DNA from: Flaviflexus huanghaiensis
GTDB taxonomy: Bacteria > Actinomycetota > Actinomycetes > Actinomycetales > Actinomycetaceae
Reading direction: 5' to 3'
Assembly (NCBI RefSeq): GCF_014118685.1
Contig: NZ_JACFAK010000012.1
Span: 1 to 64,000, forward strand
DNA length: 64,000 bases
Position numbers and translations under genes: made by a program. The notes under the pieces were generated by a model that saw only the letters and a program-made list of their open reading frames with translations, had not been told where the DNA came from and made no database searches. The first letter of the stretch is position 1; every line of letters begins with the position of its first letter. Positions 17,622 through 28,000 of this stretch are shown one piece after another.

Positions 17622-20483
17622 ATGGGCGAAACTCAAGCATCTGCAACGCTGCAGGTGTCTCAGCACAACTATGCTCCGGGTGCAGTCGTCACCGTTCGCG
17701 ACGAAATGTGGCTGATCACCAATGTCGCACGGTCTGTCGACGGCTATCGACTCAAGGTTCGGGGCCTGTCGGAGTACGTGCGGGATGAGGATGCGACGTT
17801 CTATTCAGCGCTCGACCATATTGAGGTTCTCGACCCGACCAAGGTCGAGGTTGTTCCTGACCATTCTCCAGGATACCGGCAGAGCCGCCTCTGGCTCGAG
17901 ACGACCCTGCGGCAGACTCCGATCCCCCTTTATCAGGAGCAGCTCTCGGTCTCGACGCAGATGCTCCTCGACCCGCTCGACTACCAGCTCTGCGCCGTCC
18001 GCAAGGCGCTGTCGACCAAGAATCCGCGGCCGCGCGTACTGATCGCGGATGCTGTCGGCCTCGGCAAGACGCTCGAGATCGGCATGATCCTCTCCGAGCT
18101 CATTCGCCGCGGCCGCGGTGAGCGCATTCTCGTCGTGACGCCGCGCCACATCATGGAGCAGTTCCAGCAGGAGCTGTGGGCCAGGTTCGCAATTCCTCTC
18201 GTCCGCCTTGACTCCGTCGGCATTCAAAAGGTGCGCCAGATCCTCCCCGCCTCCCGGAACCCCTTCACGTACTACCCGCGGGTCATCATCTCCCTCGACA
18301 CAATCAAGTCACCGAAGTATCGTGCGCAGCTCGAGAAGGTCCGGTGGGATGCGGTCGTCATCGACGAGATCCACAACTCGACCAATACCGGCACGCTGAA
18401 CAACGCATTGGCACGCACAGTCGCCTCAACTGCGGAGGCTCTTCTGCTCGCCTCCGCAACGCCTCACAACGGCGACCCGGAGTCTTTCAAGGAGATTCTT
18501 CGCCTGCTCGATCCGACTGCGGTGCTGCCGGATGGGACGATCGACCGCGCGGCCGCTGAACGGCTCATTATTCGCAGGCACAGGAACTCCCCTGAAGTGG
18601 CTGATGAGGTCGGGAGGAAGTGGGCAAAGCGCGCCGAGCCCCGCAACGTCCACGTCCCAGCCTCTCCGGAGGAGGACGCCATCGCCGCGGAGCTGGACGA
18701 GGTGTGGATCAATCCTCGAGGGAAGAATCCTGCGGGTGACCGGCTGTTCCCGTGGACGATGGTCAAAGCATTCCTCTCCTCGCCTGCAGCCCTGTCCGAG
18801 ACCGTGCGCGGCAGGATCAAGCGCGTCGAGGACTCCGATCCGGAGCAGGCAGACACCCTCCGCCGGCTCGAGCGCCTCAGCAACAGTGTGACACCGGCAT
18901 CGTCCGCGAAATTCCAGCAGCTCCTTGAGGAGCTCACGCGCATCGGCATATCCAAGAAGTCACAGACCCGTGTCGTCATCTTCTCCGAGCGCGTTGCCAC
19001 CCTCCACTGGCTGAAGAAGAACCTGTCGACAGCCCTGGGTATGCCCGCAGGCGCCGTGGAGGTCATGCATGGCGGGCTCCCTGATCAGGAGCAGATGAGG
19101 CTGGTCGACGAGTTCAAGAGAACGGACTCGAAACTGCGGATCCTCGTGACTGGCGACGTCGCATCCGAAGGCGTCAACCTTCACACGCTCTGCCACCACC
19201 TCATCCACTACGACATCCCCTGGTCCCTCATCCGCATCCAGCAGCGCAATGGCCGCATCGACCGGTACGGACAGCTGAACTCCCCCGAGATCACGTCACT
19301 GCTCCTCGATCCCTCAGCCAACAACAACGTGGGCGAACTCCATGTGCTTCTGCGGCTCCTCGAGCGAGAGGATCGAGCACACACGATCATCGGCGATGCC
19401 GGCGCACTCATGGGCAAGCACTCGGTCAAGCTCGAGGAGGACGCCATCAGGGACGTCCTTCAGGGTCAGCGCGACTTCGACGATGTCGTGGCCGATCCTG
19501 AGATGATTGCCGATAGCGACTCCATGGACAGCATTGATGCACTGCTTGCTTCCCTCGAGAGCGGAGGGTCGAACGAGCCCGGCTCAGTCGTTGAAGCCGT
19601 GGCGGCGTCAGAGTCCGCGGCGAGCCTGTATGAGCAGGAGATCGACTACCTCCAGGACGCCCTTCGAGAGGCCTTCCACGGCACTCCGGAGGCTGCTCCC
19701 GGCCGCAATGGTGTCGGTTTCGTCAAGCATCCGAACAGCACCGCTGAGCTGCTGCCACCTAAGGACCTGCAGCGCAGACTCGACTTCCTGCCCCAGGACT
19801 ACGTCGCTGACCGCCGAGTCAAGGAGAAGTTCGTCTTCACGACGTCCTTCGAGCAGGGACAGCAGGTCCTCACTGCCGCACGGACAGGCGAGGACGGATC
19901 GACGTGGCCGCGAGCCCACCACCTCGGCCCCCTCCACCCCGTCACCGATTGGGCGACGGACCTTGCTCTCGCCAACCTCAGCCGGGGGCAGATCCCGGCC
20001 GTCCAGGGTTCAGTCTCGGAGCCGACGGTCTTCCTCATGGCAACACTGAGCAACAAGCGCGGCCAGGTCATCTCCCGCTCCTTCATCGCGACGTCGGATA
20101 TCTTCAACACCACCGTCGTCACCGACCCCGTCGAGTGGCTGCGATCGGTCGGCCTCGGGGCTGATGCCGTCAACCGCGGCGACACCCGACTGCCTGACGA
20201 TCACCACTCCCTCATCGAGGAGGCCGTACGACTCGCGACGGACCAGGCGACACCGATGTCGGCCGAAGCGAGGAAGCGAGCCGAGGAGCGCATTGAATCC
20301 TGGAGTGACCGTGCTCATCTCTGGGAAGCAGGAATCGAGATCGTCGGCCAGCGCACCGCACCGATTCGCCACTCGGAGAAGCTCATCCAGGAGGAGCGCC
20401 AACTCATGAACGCATTGATGCCGGATCAACAGCTCATTCGACCGCTCGTGCTTGTCCTCCCGAATGAGCAGGAGGCGCTCTGA
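17622..20483 (+). CDS. SNF2-family helicase, DrmD-like
   Basis: A 953-aa SF2/SNF2 ATPase. Helicase motif I is DAVGLGKT (143-150), motif II DEIH (248-251), motif III SATPHNG (278-284), and motif VI QQRNGRIDRYGQ starts near residue 540, after TGDVASEGVNL. The N-terminal 70 residues form a small beta-rich domain and the region past 640 is helical. Length and architecture match DrmD, the SNF2 component of class 1 DISARM, though HepA/RapA-like helicases share them. TTG at 17559 and ATG at 17589 are possible earlier starts; I prefer 17622 for its AAGG site. Its stop overlaps the methyltransferase start (TGATG), marking the first gene of a four-gene operon. Confidence 0.87.
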   Translation: MGETQASATLQVSQHNYAPGAVVTVRDEMWLITNVARSVDGYRLKVRGLSEYVRDEDATFYSALDHIEVLDPTKVEVVPDHSPGYRQSRLWLETTLRQTPIPLYQEQLSVSTQMLLDPLDYQLCAVRKALSTKNPRPRVLIADAVGLGKTLEIGMILSELIRRGRGERILVVTPRHIMEQFQQELWARFAIPLVRLDSVGIQKVRQILPASRNPFTYYPRVIISLDTIKSPKYRAQLEKVRWDAVVIDEIHNSTNTGTLNNALARTVASTAEALLLASATPHNGDPESFKEILRLLDPTAVLPDGTIDRAAAERLIIRRHRNSPEVADEVGRKWAKRAEPRNVHVPASPEEDAIAAELDEVWINPRGKNPAGDRLFPWTMVKAFLSSPAALSETVRGRIKRVEDSDPEQADTLRRLERLSNSVTPASSAKFQQLLEELTRIGISKKSQTRVVIFSERVATLHWLKKNLSTALGMPAGAVEVMHGGLPDQEQMRLVDEFKRTDSKLRILVTGDVASEGVNLHTLCHHLIHYDIPWSLIRIQQRNGRIDRYGQLNSPEITSLLLDPSANNNVGELHVLLRLLEREDRAHTIIGDAGALMGKHSVKLEEDAIRDVLQGQRDFDDVVADPEMIADSDSMDSIDALLASLESGGSNEPGSVVEAVAASESAASLYEQEIDYLQDALREAFHGTPEAAPGRNGVGFVKHPNSTAELLPPKDLQRRLDFLPQDYVADRRVKEKFVFTTSFEQGQQVLTAARTGEDGSTWPRAHHLGPLHPVTDWATDLALANLSRGQIPAVQGSVSEPTVFLMATLSNKRGQVISRSFIATSDIFNTTVVTDPVEWLRSVGLGADAVNRGDTRLPDDHHSLIEEAVRLATDQATPMSAEARKRAEERIESWSDRAHLWEAGIEIVGQRTAPIRHSEKLIQEERQLMNALMPDQQLIRPLVLVLPNEQEAL

Positions 20484-23400
20484 TGGCCAGCTTTGAATCA
20501 ATGATCAACGTCGAGGATTGGATCTCAGACCATTACCTCACGACCGACGAGACCAAGGGTGAGTCGTTCTCGAAGCGAGTCCAGAATCGCGTGAAGGAGT
20601 GGAAGACGGGCGAAGACGCAGGCGCCATGTCTCCTCTCACGAGGCTGCTCGAGCACCGCAACGACCTGCAGACAGCGCTGTCAACGCAGGACGCCCGCCC
20701 AGAAGACGTGGCCGCCGTCATCCGCGCCGCGTTCGGCTACGGCGACCTCAAGCCGACCGTGTTCGACCACCTCAACGAAACCTTCTCCGTCCACGCCTGG
20801 TCCGGTGATAACCGCTCTGTCGTCCTCGTCGAGGCCGAGAAGGTCGACGCTGTTGAGGATGTGCTGACCGCCAGAATCCTCGGGGATGTGACCAACGGGG
20901 AGAAGACTGCCGAGCGACCAGCCGCTGCTGTTGTCAGCGACATCTTCCTGTCCGAGAACCCGCCGGCACTCGCCCTCATCATCGCCGGCCAGTGGGTGCT
21001 TCTCGCCGAGCGGGAGAGTTGGCCGCTCGGCCGCTATCTCGCCGTCGATGTCGCACTCGCCGCAGAGCGCAACGACCGCACCTCAAAGGGCGAGCTGCAG
21101 CGGGTCGCGTGCGCGCTCGCTCGCGAGAACACGGAGCGCTCGCCCGAGGGCGTGACATGGTGGATCGAGGTTCTGGAGGAGTCGAAGGAACACGCGATCA
21201 AAGTCTCCGGCGAACTGCGGAACGCCGTTCGCGAATCGATCGAGCTCATCGGCAACGATGTCCTCCAGCGCCGCAGGGCGGCCGGGCTCGACATCGAGTC
21301 GGTTGACGGCAATGAACTCGCCAAGCAGTCACTGCGCTACCTCTACCGCATCCTCTTCCTGCTCTTCGCGGAGGCATCCCCCGAGCTGGAGGTCCTTCCC
21401 ACCGGCACACCGGAGTATGACGATGGGTATGGTCTCACTCGACTCCGCGAGCTCATCCTCAACCCACCCGTCTCCCGCCGCGCCCAGAACGGCACCCATC
21501 TCTACGAGTCCCTCCAGGTTCTCTTCCGGCTGGTCGACGAAGGCCATGACCCGTCACACGGAACCGACGATGTTTTCGACTCCGAAGCGGGCGAGCCCGG
21601 TCTCGAGTTCAGGAACCTGCGAGCCGACCTCTTCCAGAGCCGTGCAACCTCCTACATCGACGAAGTGCAGCTGTCGAACCTCTGTCTCAATCATGTGCTG
21701 GAGAACCTCCTGCTCTCGAAGAAGTCCTCGCGGGATCGCGGCTTCATCTCCTACGCCACGCTGGGAGTGACTGAACTCGGGCAGGTCTATGAGGGCCTCA
21801 TGTCCTACAAGGGCTTCATCGCCCAGGAGGACCTCTACGAGGTCGCCCCAAACGGAAACCCGGAGAAGGGCTCCTGGGTCATCCCAACATCGAGGGCTGA
21901 TGACGTTCCGCAGAACTCCTTCGTTGAAGTCGAGGTCGAAGCCGAGGGCGGCGGCATGAAGAGAATCCGCCGGCGGCACAACCGTGGTTCCTTCGTATTC
22001 CGCCAGTCGTCGCGAGACCGCCAGCGGTCAGCCTCCTTCTATACCCCCCAGGTCCTCACGGAGTTCACCGTCGGCCAGGCGATCGAGGTTCTTCAGGACG
22101 AGGGAAGAATCAACAAGGCTGAGGATGTCCTCTCCCTCTCGATCTGTGAGCCCGCCATGGGCTCCGGAGCGTTCGCCGTCGAGGCAGTCCGTCAGCTGGC
22201 GGAGCTCTACCTCGAACTTCGCCAGGCCGAACTCGGGCAGCACATCCCCGCCGAGGACCGCACTCGTGAGCTTCAGAAGGTCAAGGCCTACATCGCACTC
22301 CACCAGGTCTACGGAGTCGACCTCAACGCGACTGCTGTCGAATTGGCGGAGATCTCGCTCTGGCTCGACACGATGACCTCCGAACTTCAGGCCCCGTGGT
22401 TCGGTCTTCATCTGCGGCAGGGCAACTCCCTCATCGGCGCACTGCGGTCCACCTACTCCCAGGCACAGGTGCTGAGTAAGGCCTGGCAGAAGGAGACGCC
22501 GCGCCGGGAATCGCTCACCACTCTGCGCACCGCCATCGACACCGGCAAGCCCGACTTCAGCGTCAGCGGCCGCATCCACCACTTCCTCCTGCCCGCAACC
22601 GGTTGGGGAGCAGCGGCTGATGCGAAGGACCTCAAGAGCATCGCAGCCCCACGGCAGAAGGCCCTCAAGGCGTGGCGGAGCAGCATCCTTCGCAAGCCGA
22701 CCAAGGCCGAAGTGAAGAGGCTCGAGAACCTCTCACAGCGGGTCGAGGCCCTGTGGCAATTCGCGCTGACGCGACTTGAGATTGCCGAGGAGCAGTCCCG
22801 CCGAAGCATCTCCGTGTGGGGCCGGGAGGCCGACGAACCGGCGAAGAACACCTCGCGCGAACAGATCGAACGAGATCTGTTCGGTAACGAGGACGGCGCT
22901 TATCGCCGGCTGCGACTGGTCATGGATGCGTGGAGCGCCCTCTGGTTCTGGCCGCTGTCGGAACTGGACGTCGACGAGTGCGGTACCGTTTCGACCAACC
23001 TTCCGGATTTCGGAGAGTGGCTCGATGCGCTGACGGACATTCTTGGTGTCACCGGAAAGACCGTCGATCATGGCCAAACGGCTCTTGGCGCGTCGGTGGA
23101 ATGGAATGAGCTCAACGAACAGGAGCAGTTCGCCATTCTCTCGGCGGCAACGCTGCCGATATCAGAAGTTGTGGACAAGCATCCGTGGCTCAACACAGTC
23201 ATCGAGACCTCCGCATCCCAGGCCTTCTTCCATTGGGATCTCGACTTCTCCCCGGTGTTCGCGCAGGGCGGGTTTGATCTGCAGGTCGGCAACCCGCCGT
23301 GGGTACGACCCAGGACCGATCTCGACGGTCTCTACTCCGAGGTGGACCCGTGGTTCACTCTTGCCCACAAGCCGACTCAGCGAGCCAAAGCTGACCGCCG

Positions 23401-25072
23401 AGAACGCTACGCGGAGGACGAGCAGGTTCAAAACATCATCCTCAGCGGGATCGGCGAAACCGTGGCCACCGCAACTTTCTTGGGCACCACGCCGACGTAT
23501 CCCTACCTCATCAACCAGCAGCCCGACCTCTACCGCGCCTTCATGGAGCGGACGTGGTCGAACAACTCCGACGCGGGTGTCGTCTCTCTGATCCACCCAG
23601 AATCGCACCTCACCGAGCTGAAGGCTGCGCCGCTGCGGCGAGGCGCATACCTCAGACTCCGCAGGCACTGGCAGTTCATCAACGAGCTGGTCCTTTTCGA
23701 TGTGCACCACCTTGTCGGGTACGGGGTGCACGTCTATTCCGCGCCTCAAAGCACCCCGAACTTCCTCAACGCCGGGTCCCTCTACCACCCGCGCACTGTC
23801 GCCGAATCCCTCAGCCACGACGGCAGCGGGCCGCTCCCTGGTTTGAAGGATGACCACGACAACTGGGACCTCCGCCCGCATAAGGACCGCATTCAGACGA
23901 TCGACACGGAGACACTCAAGGTCTGGCATTCCATCCTCGAGACAGGCAACGTGCCGATTCTCGAAGCCCGAATGGTCTATGCGGTCAATACCGAGGCAGC
24001 GGCAGTTCTCGAGAAGCTCTCCCACGCACCCCGCATCGGAGAAATCGACCTGCAGTTCTCGAGCGGTTGGCATGAGACTGCCGATCGCAAGAAGGGCTAC
24101 TTCGACGTCGGCTGGGGGCATCCAGAGTTGTGGGAGGATGCGATTCTCCAGGGCCCTCATCTCGGAGTGTCTCTGCCGATGCAGAAGCAGCCCAATCCGA
24201 CGATGAAGCACAACCAGGACTGGACAGAGATCGACTTGGAGGCGATCCCGGCTGATTTCATTCCGGCAACAGCTTTCGTCAGAGTAACAGGTGACCATTA
24301 CGACTCTTCCTATACGCATCACAAGGTCGACGAGCAACTGGTACCCGACCGGTCTTTGTTCCGATTTGCCTGGCGAAAAATGGCCGCGACCACGGGTTAC
24401 CGTACGTTATATCCCGCCCTTATCCCGCCCGCCGCAGCCGTTTCGGGTGCGGCCATCACCGGGACGTGCGCTAGAAGTCGGCGGTCGACAGTTTTAGCCG
24501 CCTCATCGATGTCTTCGCTACTTGCAGATTTCCAGATTAGGGCTACGGGAGTAGCCAACATCTACGCGCAGACCATTCAGAAACTCCCTTTTGCGCCGCA
24601 TCCACTGTTGGAGATTGAGCTCGCGAGACTGTACACGAAACTCAACTCTCTGACTTCCGCGTACGGGCCGATCTGGCAAGAGATATCCAGCGCCGAATGG
24701 TCTCCTGCGACTCCGCTCCGGATCGAGGAGCAACGCCGAGCAGCTCAAAACGACATCGATGCCATCGTCGCCATCTCTCTCGGCGTGACAGCCGATGAGC
24801 TGTGCATGATTTACCGGACACAGTTCCCGGTTATGCGCCGCTACGATCAGGAGGATCGCTTCGACGCGAATGGGCGCAAGGTTCCGAAGGAGATCCTCAA
24901 GAAGCAGGCCAAGGTGGGCGACGCTGTGCAGCTCTCCGAGAGTGAGCGGCGGTTGACTCATCCCCAGTCCGGCGTCGAGTACCTGTATGAGTACCCGTTT
25001 CGCCAGCTCGATCGGGAAGCAGATCTGCGCGCAGCGTACGCGAAGTACGAGAAGATTCTGAAGGAGAACTAG
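20483..25072 (+). CDS. Large N6-adenine DNA methyltransferase, DrmMI/PglX-like
   Basis: A 1529-aa gamma-type adenine methyltransferase. The SAM-binding motif I is CEPAMGSGAF (555-564), the acidic loop LNATAVELAEISLWLDT follows near 615-630, and the catalytic motif IV NPPW is at 937-940. The gap of about 370 residues between motifs and the C-terminal RFAWRKMAATTGYRTLYPALI segment (target-recognition part) are typical of the PglX / DrmMI / Eco57I group. No restriction-nuclease motif is evident in this protein. It would mark self DNA for the operon. The ATG shares a base with the helicase stop; the next gene begins 3 bases after its stop. Confidence 0.88.
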   Translation: MASFESMINVEDWISDHYLTTDETKGESFSKRVQNRVKEWKTGEDAGAMSPLTRLLEHRNDLQTALSTQDARPEDVAAVIRAAFGYGDLKPTVFDHLNETFSVHAWSGDNRSVVLVEAEKVDAVEDVLTARILGDVTNGEKTAERPAAAVVSDIFLSENPPALALIIAGQWVLLAERESWPLGRYLAVDVALAAERNDRTSKGELQRVACALARENTERSPEGVTWWIEVLEESKEHAIKVSGELRNAVRESIELIGNDVLQRRRAAGLDIESVDGNELAKQSLRYLYRILFLLFAEASPELEVLPTGTPEYDDGYGLTRLRELILNPPVSRRAQNGTHLYESLQVLFRLVDEGHDPSHGTDDVFDSEAGEPGLEFRNLRADLFQSRATSYIDEVQLSNLCLNHVLENLLLSKKSSRDRGFISYATLGVTELGQVYEGLMSYKGFIAQEDLYEVAPNGNPEKGSWVIPTSRADDVPQNSFVEVEVEAEGGGMKRIRRRHNRGSFVFRQSSRDRQRSASFYTPQVLTEFTVGQAIEVLQDEGRINKAEDVLSLSICEPAMGSGAFAVEAVRQLAELYLELRQAELGQHIPAEDRTRELQKVKAYIALHQVYGVDLNATAVELAEISLWLDTMTSELQAPWFGLHLRQGNSLIGALRSTYSQAQVLSKAWQKETPRRESLTTLRTAIDTGKPDFSVSGRIHHFLLPATGWGAAADAKDLKSIAAPRQKALKAWRSSILRKPTKAEVKRLENLSQRVEALWQFALTRLEIAEEQSRRSISVWGREADEPAKNTSREQIERDLFGNEDGAYRRLRLVMDAWSALWFWPLSELDVDECGTVSTNLPDFGEWLDALTDILGVTGKTVDHGQTALGASVEWNELNEQEQFAILSAATLPISEVVDKHPWLNTVIETSASQAFFHWDLDFSPVFAQGGFDLQVGNPPWVRPRTDLDGLYSEVDPWFTLAHKPTQRAKADRRERYAEDEQVQNIILSGIGETVATATFLGTTPTYPYLINQQPDLYRAFMERTWSNNSDAGVVSLIHPESHLTELKAAPLRRGAYLRLRRHWQFINELVLFDVHHLVGYGVHVYSAPQSTPNFLNAGSLYHPRTVAESLSHDGSGPLPGLKDDHDNWDLRPHKDRIQTIDTETLKVWHSILETGNVPILEARMVYAVNTEAAAVLEKLSHAPRIGEIDLQFSSGWHETADRKKGYFDVGWGHPELWEDAILQGPHLGVSLPMQKQPNPTMKHNQDWTEIDLEAIPADFIPATAFVRVTGDHYDSSYTHHKVDEQLVPDRSLFRFAWRKMAATTGYRTLYPALIPPAAAVSGAAITGTCARSRRSTVLAASSMSSLLADFQIRATGVANIYAQTIQKLPFAPHPLLEIELARLYTKLNSLTSAYGPIWQEISSAEWSPATPLRIEEQRRAAQNDIDAIVAISLGVTADELCMIYRTQFPVMRRYDQEDRFDANGRKVPKEILKKQAKVGDAVQLSESERRLTHPQSGVEYLYEYPFRQLDREADLRAAYAKYEKILKEN

Positions 25073-25075
25073 TCA

Positions 25076-28000
25076 ATGGCGACTCTCATTCCGGTTCACG
25101 CCGCCAACAACATTCGGGACGGTATCAACGAGTATCTGGCGACGAGCTTTTCGCTGGCGGATCCCGATATGGCGGAGGCACTGAAGCAGTTCTTCAGTCA
25201 TCCTGAGACAGGGATGTTCCATGGGCCCTACGTGCGGACTCGGCTGCCGTATGCGCAGGCGACGGACTGGGAGGAGATCCTCGACTGGCTTCCGAATGGG
25301 TTTGTGCCGTACCACCACCAAGCTGAGGCGTTCGCCCGGCTGCGGACGAAGGATGAGAACGGTAGGCGGGACCCTGATCCGACGATTGTCATCACTGGCA
25401 CGGGTTCGGGTAAGACGGAGTCGTTCCTCATGCCGATCCTCGACCATGCTCGGCGGGCTCGGATGGAAGGGGAAAAGGGCGTCAAGGCCCTCATCCTCTA
25501 CCCCATGAACGCCCTGGCCAACGATCAGGCCGACCGCATCGCCAAGCTCATCTGGGACAACGACGAGCTGCACGGACTGACCGCTGGTATCTACACCGGC
25601 GAGGCCACATCGAATCGGACAACGATGAGCCGTAACCAGCTCATCACCGACCGCAGCGAGATGCAGAGAAATCCTCCGGACATTCTCCTCACCAACTACA
25701 AGATGCTCGATCAGCTTCTCCTGCGCCCCGCGGACCGTGAGATCTGGGCGCATTCGGCCACCTCGCTCCAATACCTGGTGCTCGATGAGTTCCATACCTA
25801 CGACGGCGCACAGGGCACGGATGTGGCACTGCTGCTCCGCCGGCTCGGTCTCATGCTCAAGCGGTTCCAACCCGCAGGTTTTCTCACGGAGGAGGAGTCG
25901 AGCAGATGCCTTGGGCGGCTCACGCCCGTCGCAACGTCGGCCACTCTCGGGGCCAAGGGCGAGAACCAGCCGGTGCTCGACTTCGCCGAGACCGTGTTCG
26001 GCATGGAATTCGATGAGGACTGCATCGTCCCAGAAACCCTCCTATCGCTCGATGAGTGGCGTACGGAGATGCTGGGGCTCTTCGGCGCGAGCACGCAGCC
26101 TGCCGAACAGCGAACGGTGCCGACAGCCGATGAGATCGAGGGGCTTCTTGATGCTCTGGCCGGGGCGGCTGACCGCCCAGACTACGACGAGAGGGTTTTC
26201 GCGCACTTCTGCGAGCAGGTGTGGGGCTGCCGGCGTGGTGCCGATGGTTTCAGTCTCGATGAAGCGATCGCCAATGCTGCTCAGCACGAGCTGACTGCTC
26301 TCATGCTCACCAACGCCGGCTCAGCCACGCCTCTCATCAGGCGCGAGCAGGACGGTGTGGCTACTCTTCCCGACCTCGTGCTCGGCGAAGAATCCCGGAG
26401 GCTCGGCGAGGAAAAATCGGTTGAGTTCATGAGCCACGCCCTTGCAGCGCTCTCCTACCTCCGATCGAAGCACGGGGAGCGCGATCCCTGGGGTGGCAAG
26501 CGCCTGCCGGGAGTCGAGGCCCACCTCTGGCTCCGAGAGCTGTCACGAGTGGATCGCTCAGTCGGCACCCTCGGTGAGGGCGTCTTCCGCTGGAGCGATG
26601 ATGGCGCCACTGATGGTAACGCGGAGTCAGAAGCGACGTTCCTCCCTGCCTGCTACTGCCGAAGCTGCGGACGCTCCGGGTGGATGGTCAGTCTCGAGCC
26701 CGGCACGGGCGCGGTCATCCTCACCCCGCAGAAGGTCCGGGAGGATTCAGTTCGGAACGGCGACCGCACGCGGGCTCTCATCGACGCAACGCAGGAGCAG
26801 CTCTACGCGCTGGCGCATGATAGGCCCGTCGCGGGGCTTCGCTCCGATGGCACATCGGCAGTCCTGTGGCTGCACACGAATACTCAGCAGCTGTCGATGT
26901 CGCCTCCTGCCGAGGGCGAGGAGGAAGAACTCGCCTCGATCCCCGTCCTCACCCACTACGGACCGGATGCGGAGGACGCCTCGAAGGATCAGACGTGCCC
27001 GTCGTGTGGCGAGCAGGATGCCATCCGCTACATCGGATCCTCGGTGGCCACCCTCCTGTCGGTGTCTCTGTCGAATCTGTTCGGGATGCCGGGCCTCGAC
27101 GATTCCGAGAAGAAGACTCTCGTCTTCACCGACTCGGTCCAGGACGCCGCGCATCGAGCCGGCTTCGTCCAGGCCCGATCACGCGCCTTCGCGCTGCGTA
27201 CGCAGATCCGCCGTGCCATCGATTCCTCCTCCTACGGCCTGGATGAGATCCCTGAGGCTCTCACACGTGCAGCGGGCGATGATTGCCGGTCGCGCTACCA
27301 GCTCCTCCCGCCCGAAATCGCCGATTACACGGAGTTCAAGAATTACTGGGATCCGACCGCGGATCGGCGAGAACAGAGGAAGAGCGAGAAGAAGGTCGAG
27401 GACCGCCTCGCTTTCGACGCGCTTCTCGAATTCGGTCAACGCGCCGACCTTGCTCGATCACTGGTCTCGACGGGCGCACTGAACGTTGCGGTCGACGCTC
27501 CTGGCGCACTGCTCGACTCCGCGGGTCGAGAGGCGATGGACCAGGTGGTGGAGCATACCCTCGACACGGTTGACGGACAGGGAGTCACCGCCTGGGTCCA
27601 CGGCATTCTCGAGATGATCCGCATCCGCGGCGGCATCAACCATCGGTGGTTCGAGCGCTATCTCCAAGATGATGGCAACGCCTATCTCCTCAACCGGCGC
27701 CAGGAGCGAGCGCAGGGTGTGCCGGCCTTCCCGCGAGGAGGGTCGCCCGAGTTCCCTCGGGTCGGTTCGCCGCTGTCGTCGGCCAAGCGAGACTACGGAG
27801 TCGCCGCAGCAGGTTCACCGACCGGCAGGTACGCCCGATGGACGTCGAGGATGCTCGGCCTCACGCCCCACGATTCGGCCCGCGCAGTCAGCGCCCTCCT
27901 TGGCGCCTTGTCAGCACGAGGATTCCTCACGGCGGTCAACACGAATTCCGGTGCGACGATCTACGCGATTGAGCCCGAGCACGTTGTCATCACCAGTGAA

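Noticed and set aside
20483-25072. Reading the large methyltransferase as a type IIG or BREX PglX protein
   Set aside because: No nuclease motif is seen at its N-terminus, and no brxL, pglZ or brxC gene is present. The helicase neighbours fit a DISARM-like locus better.
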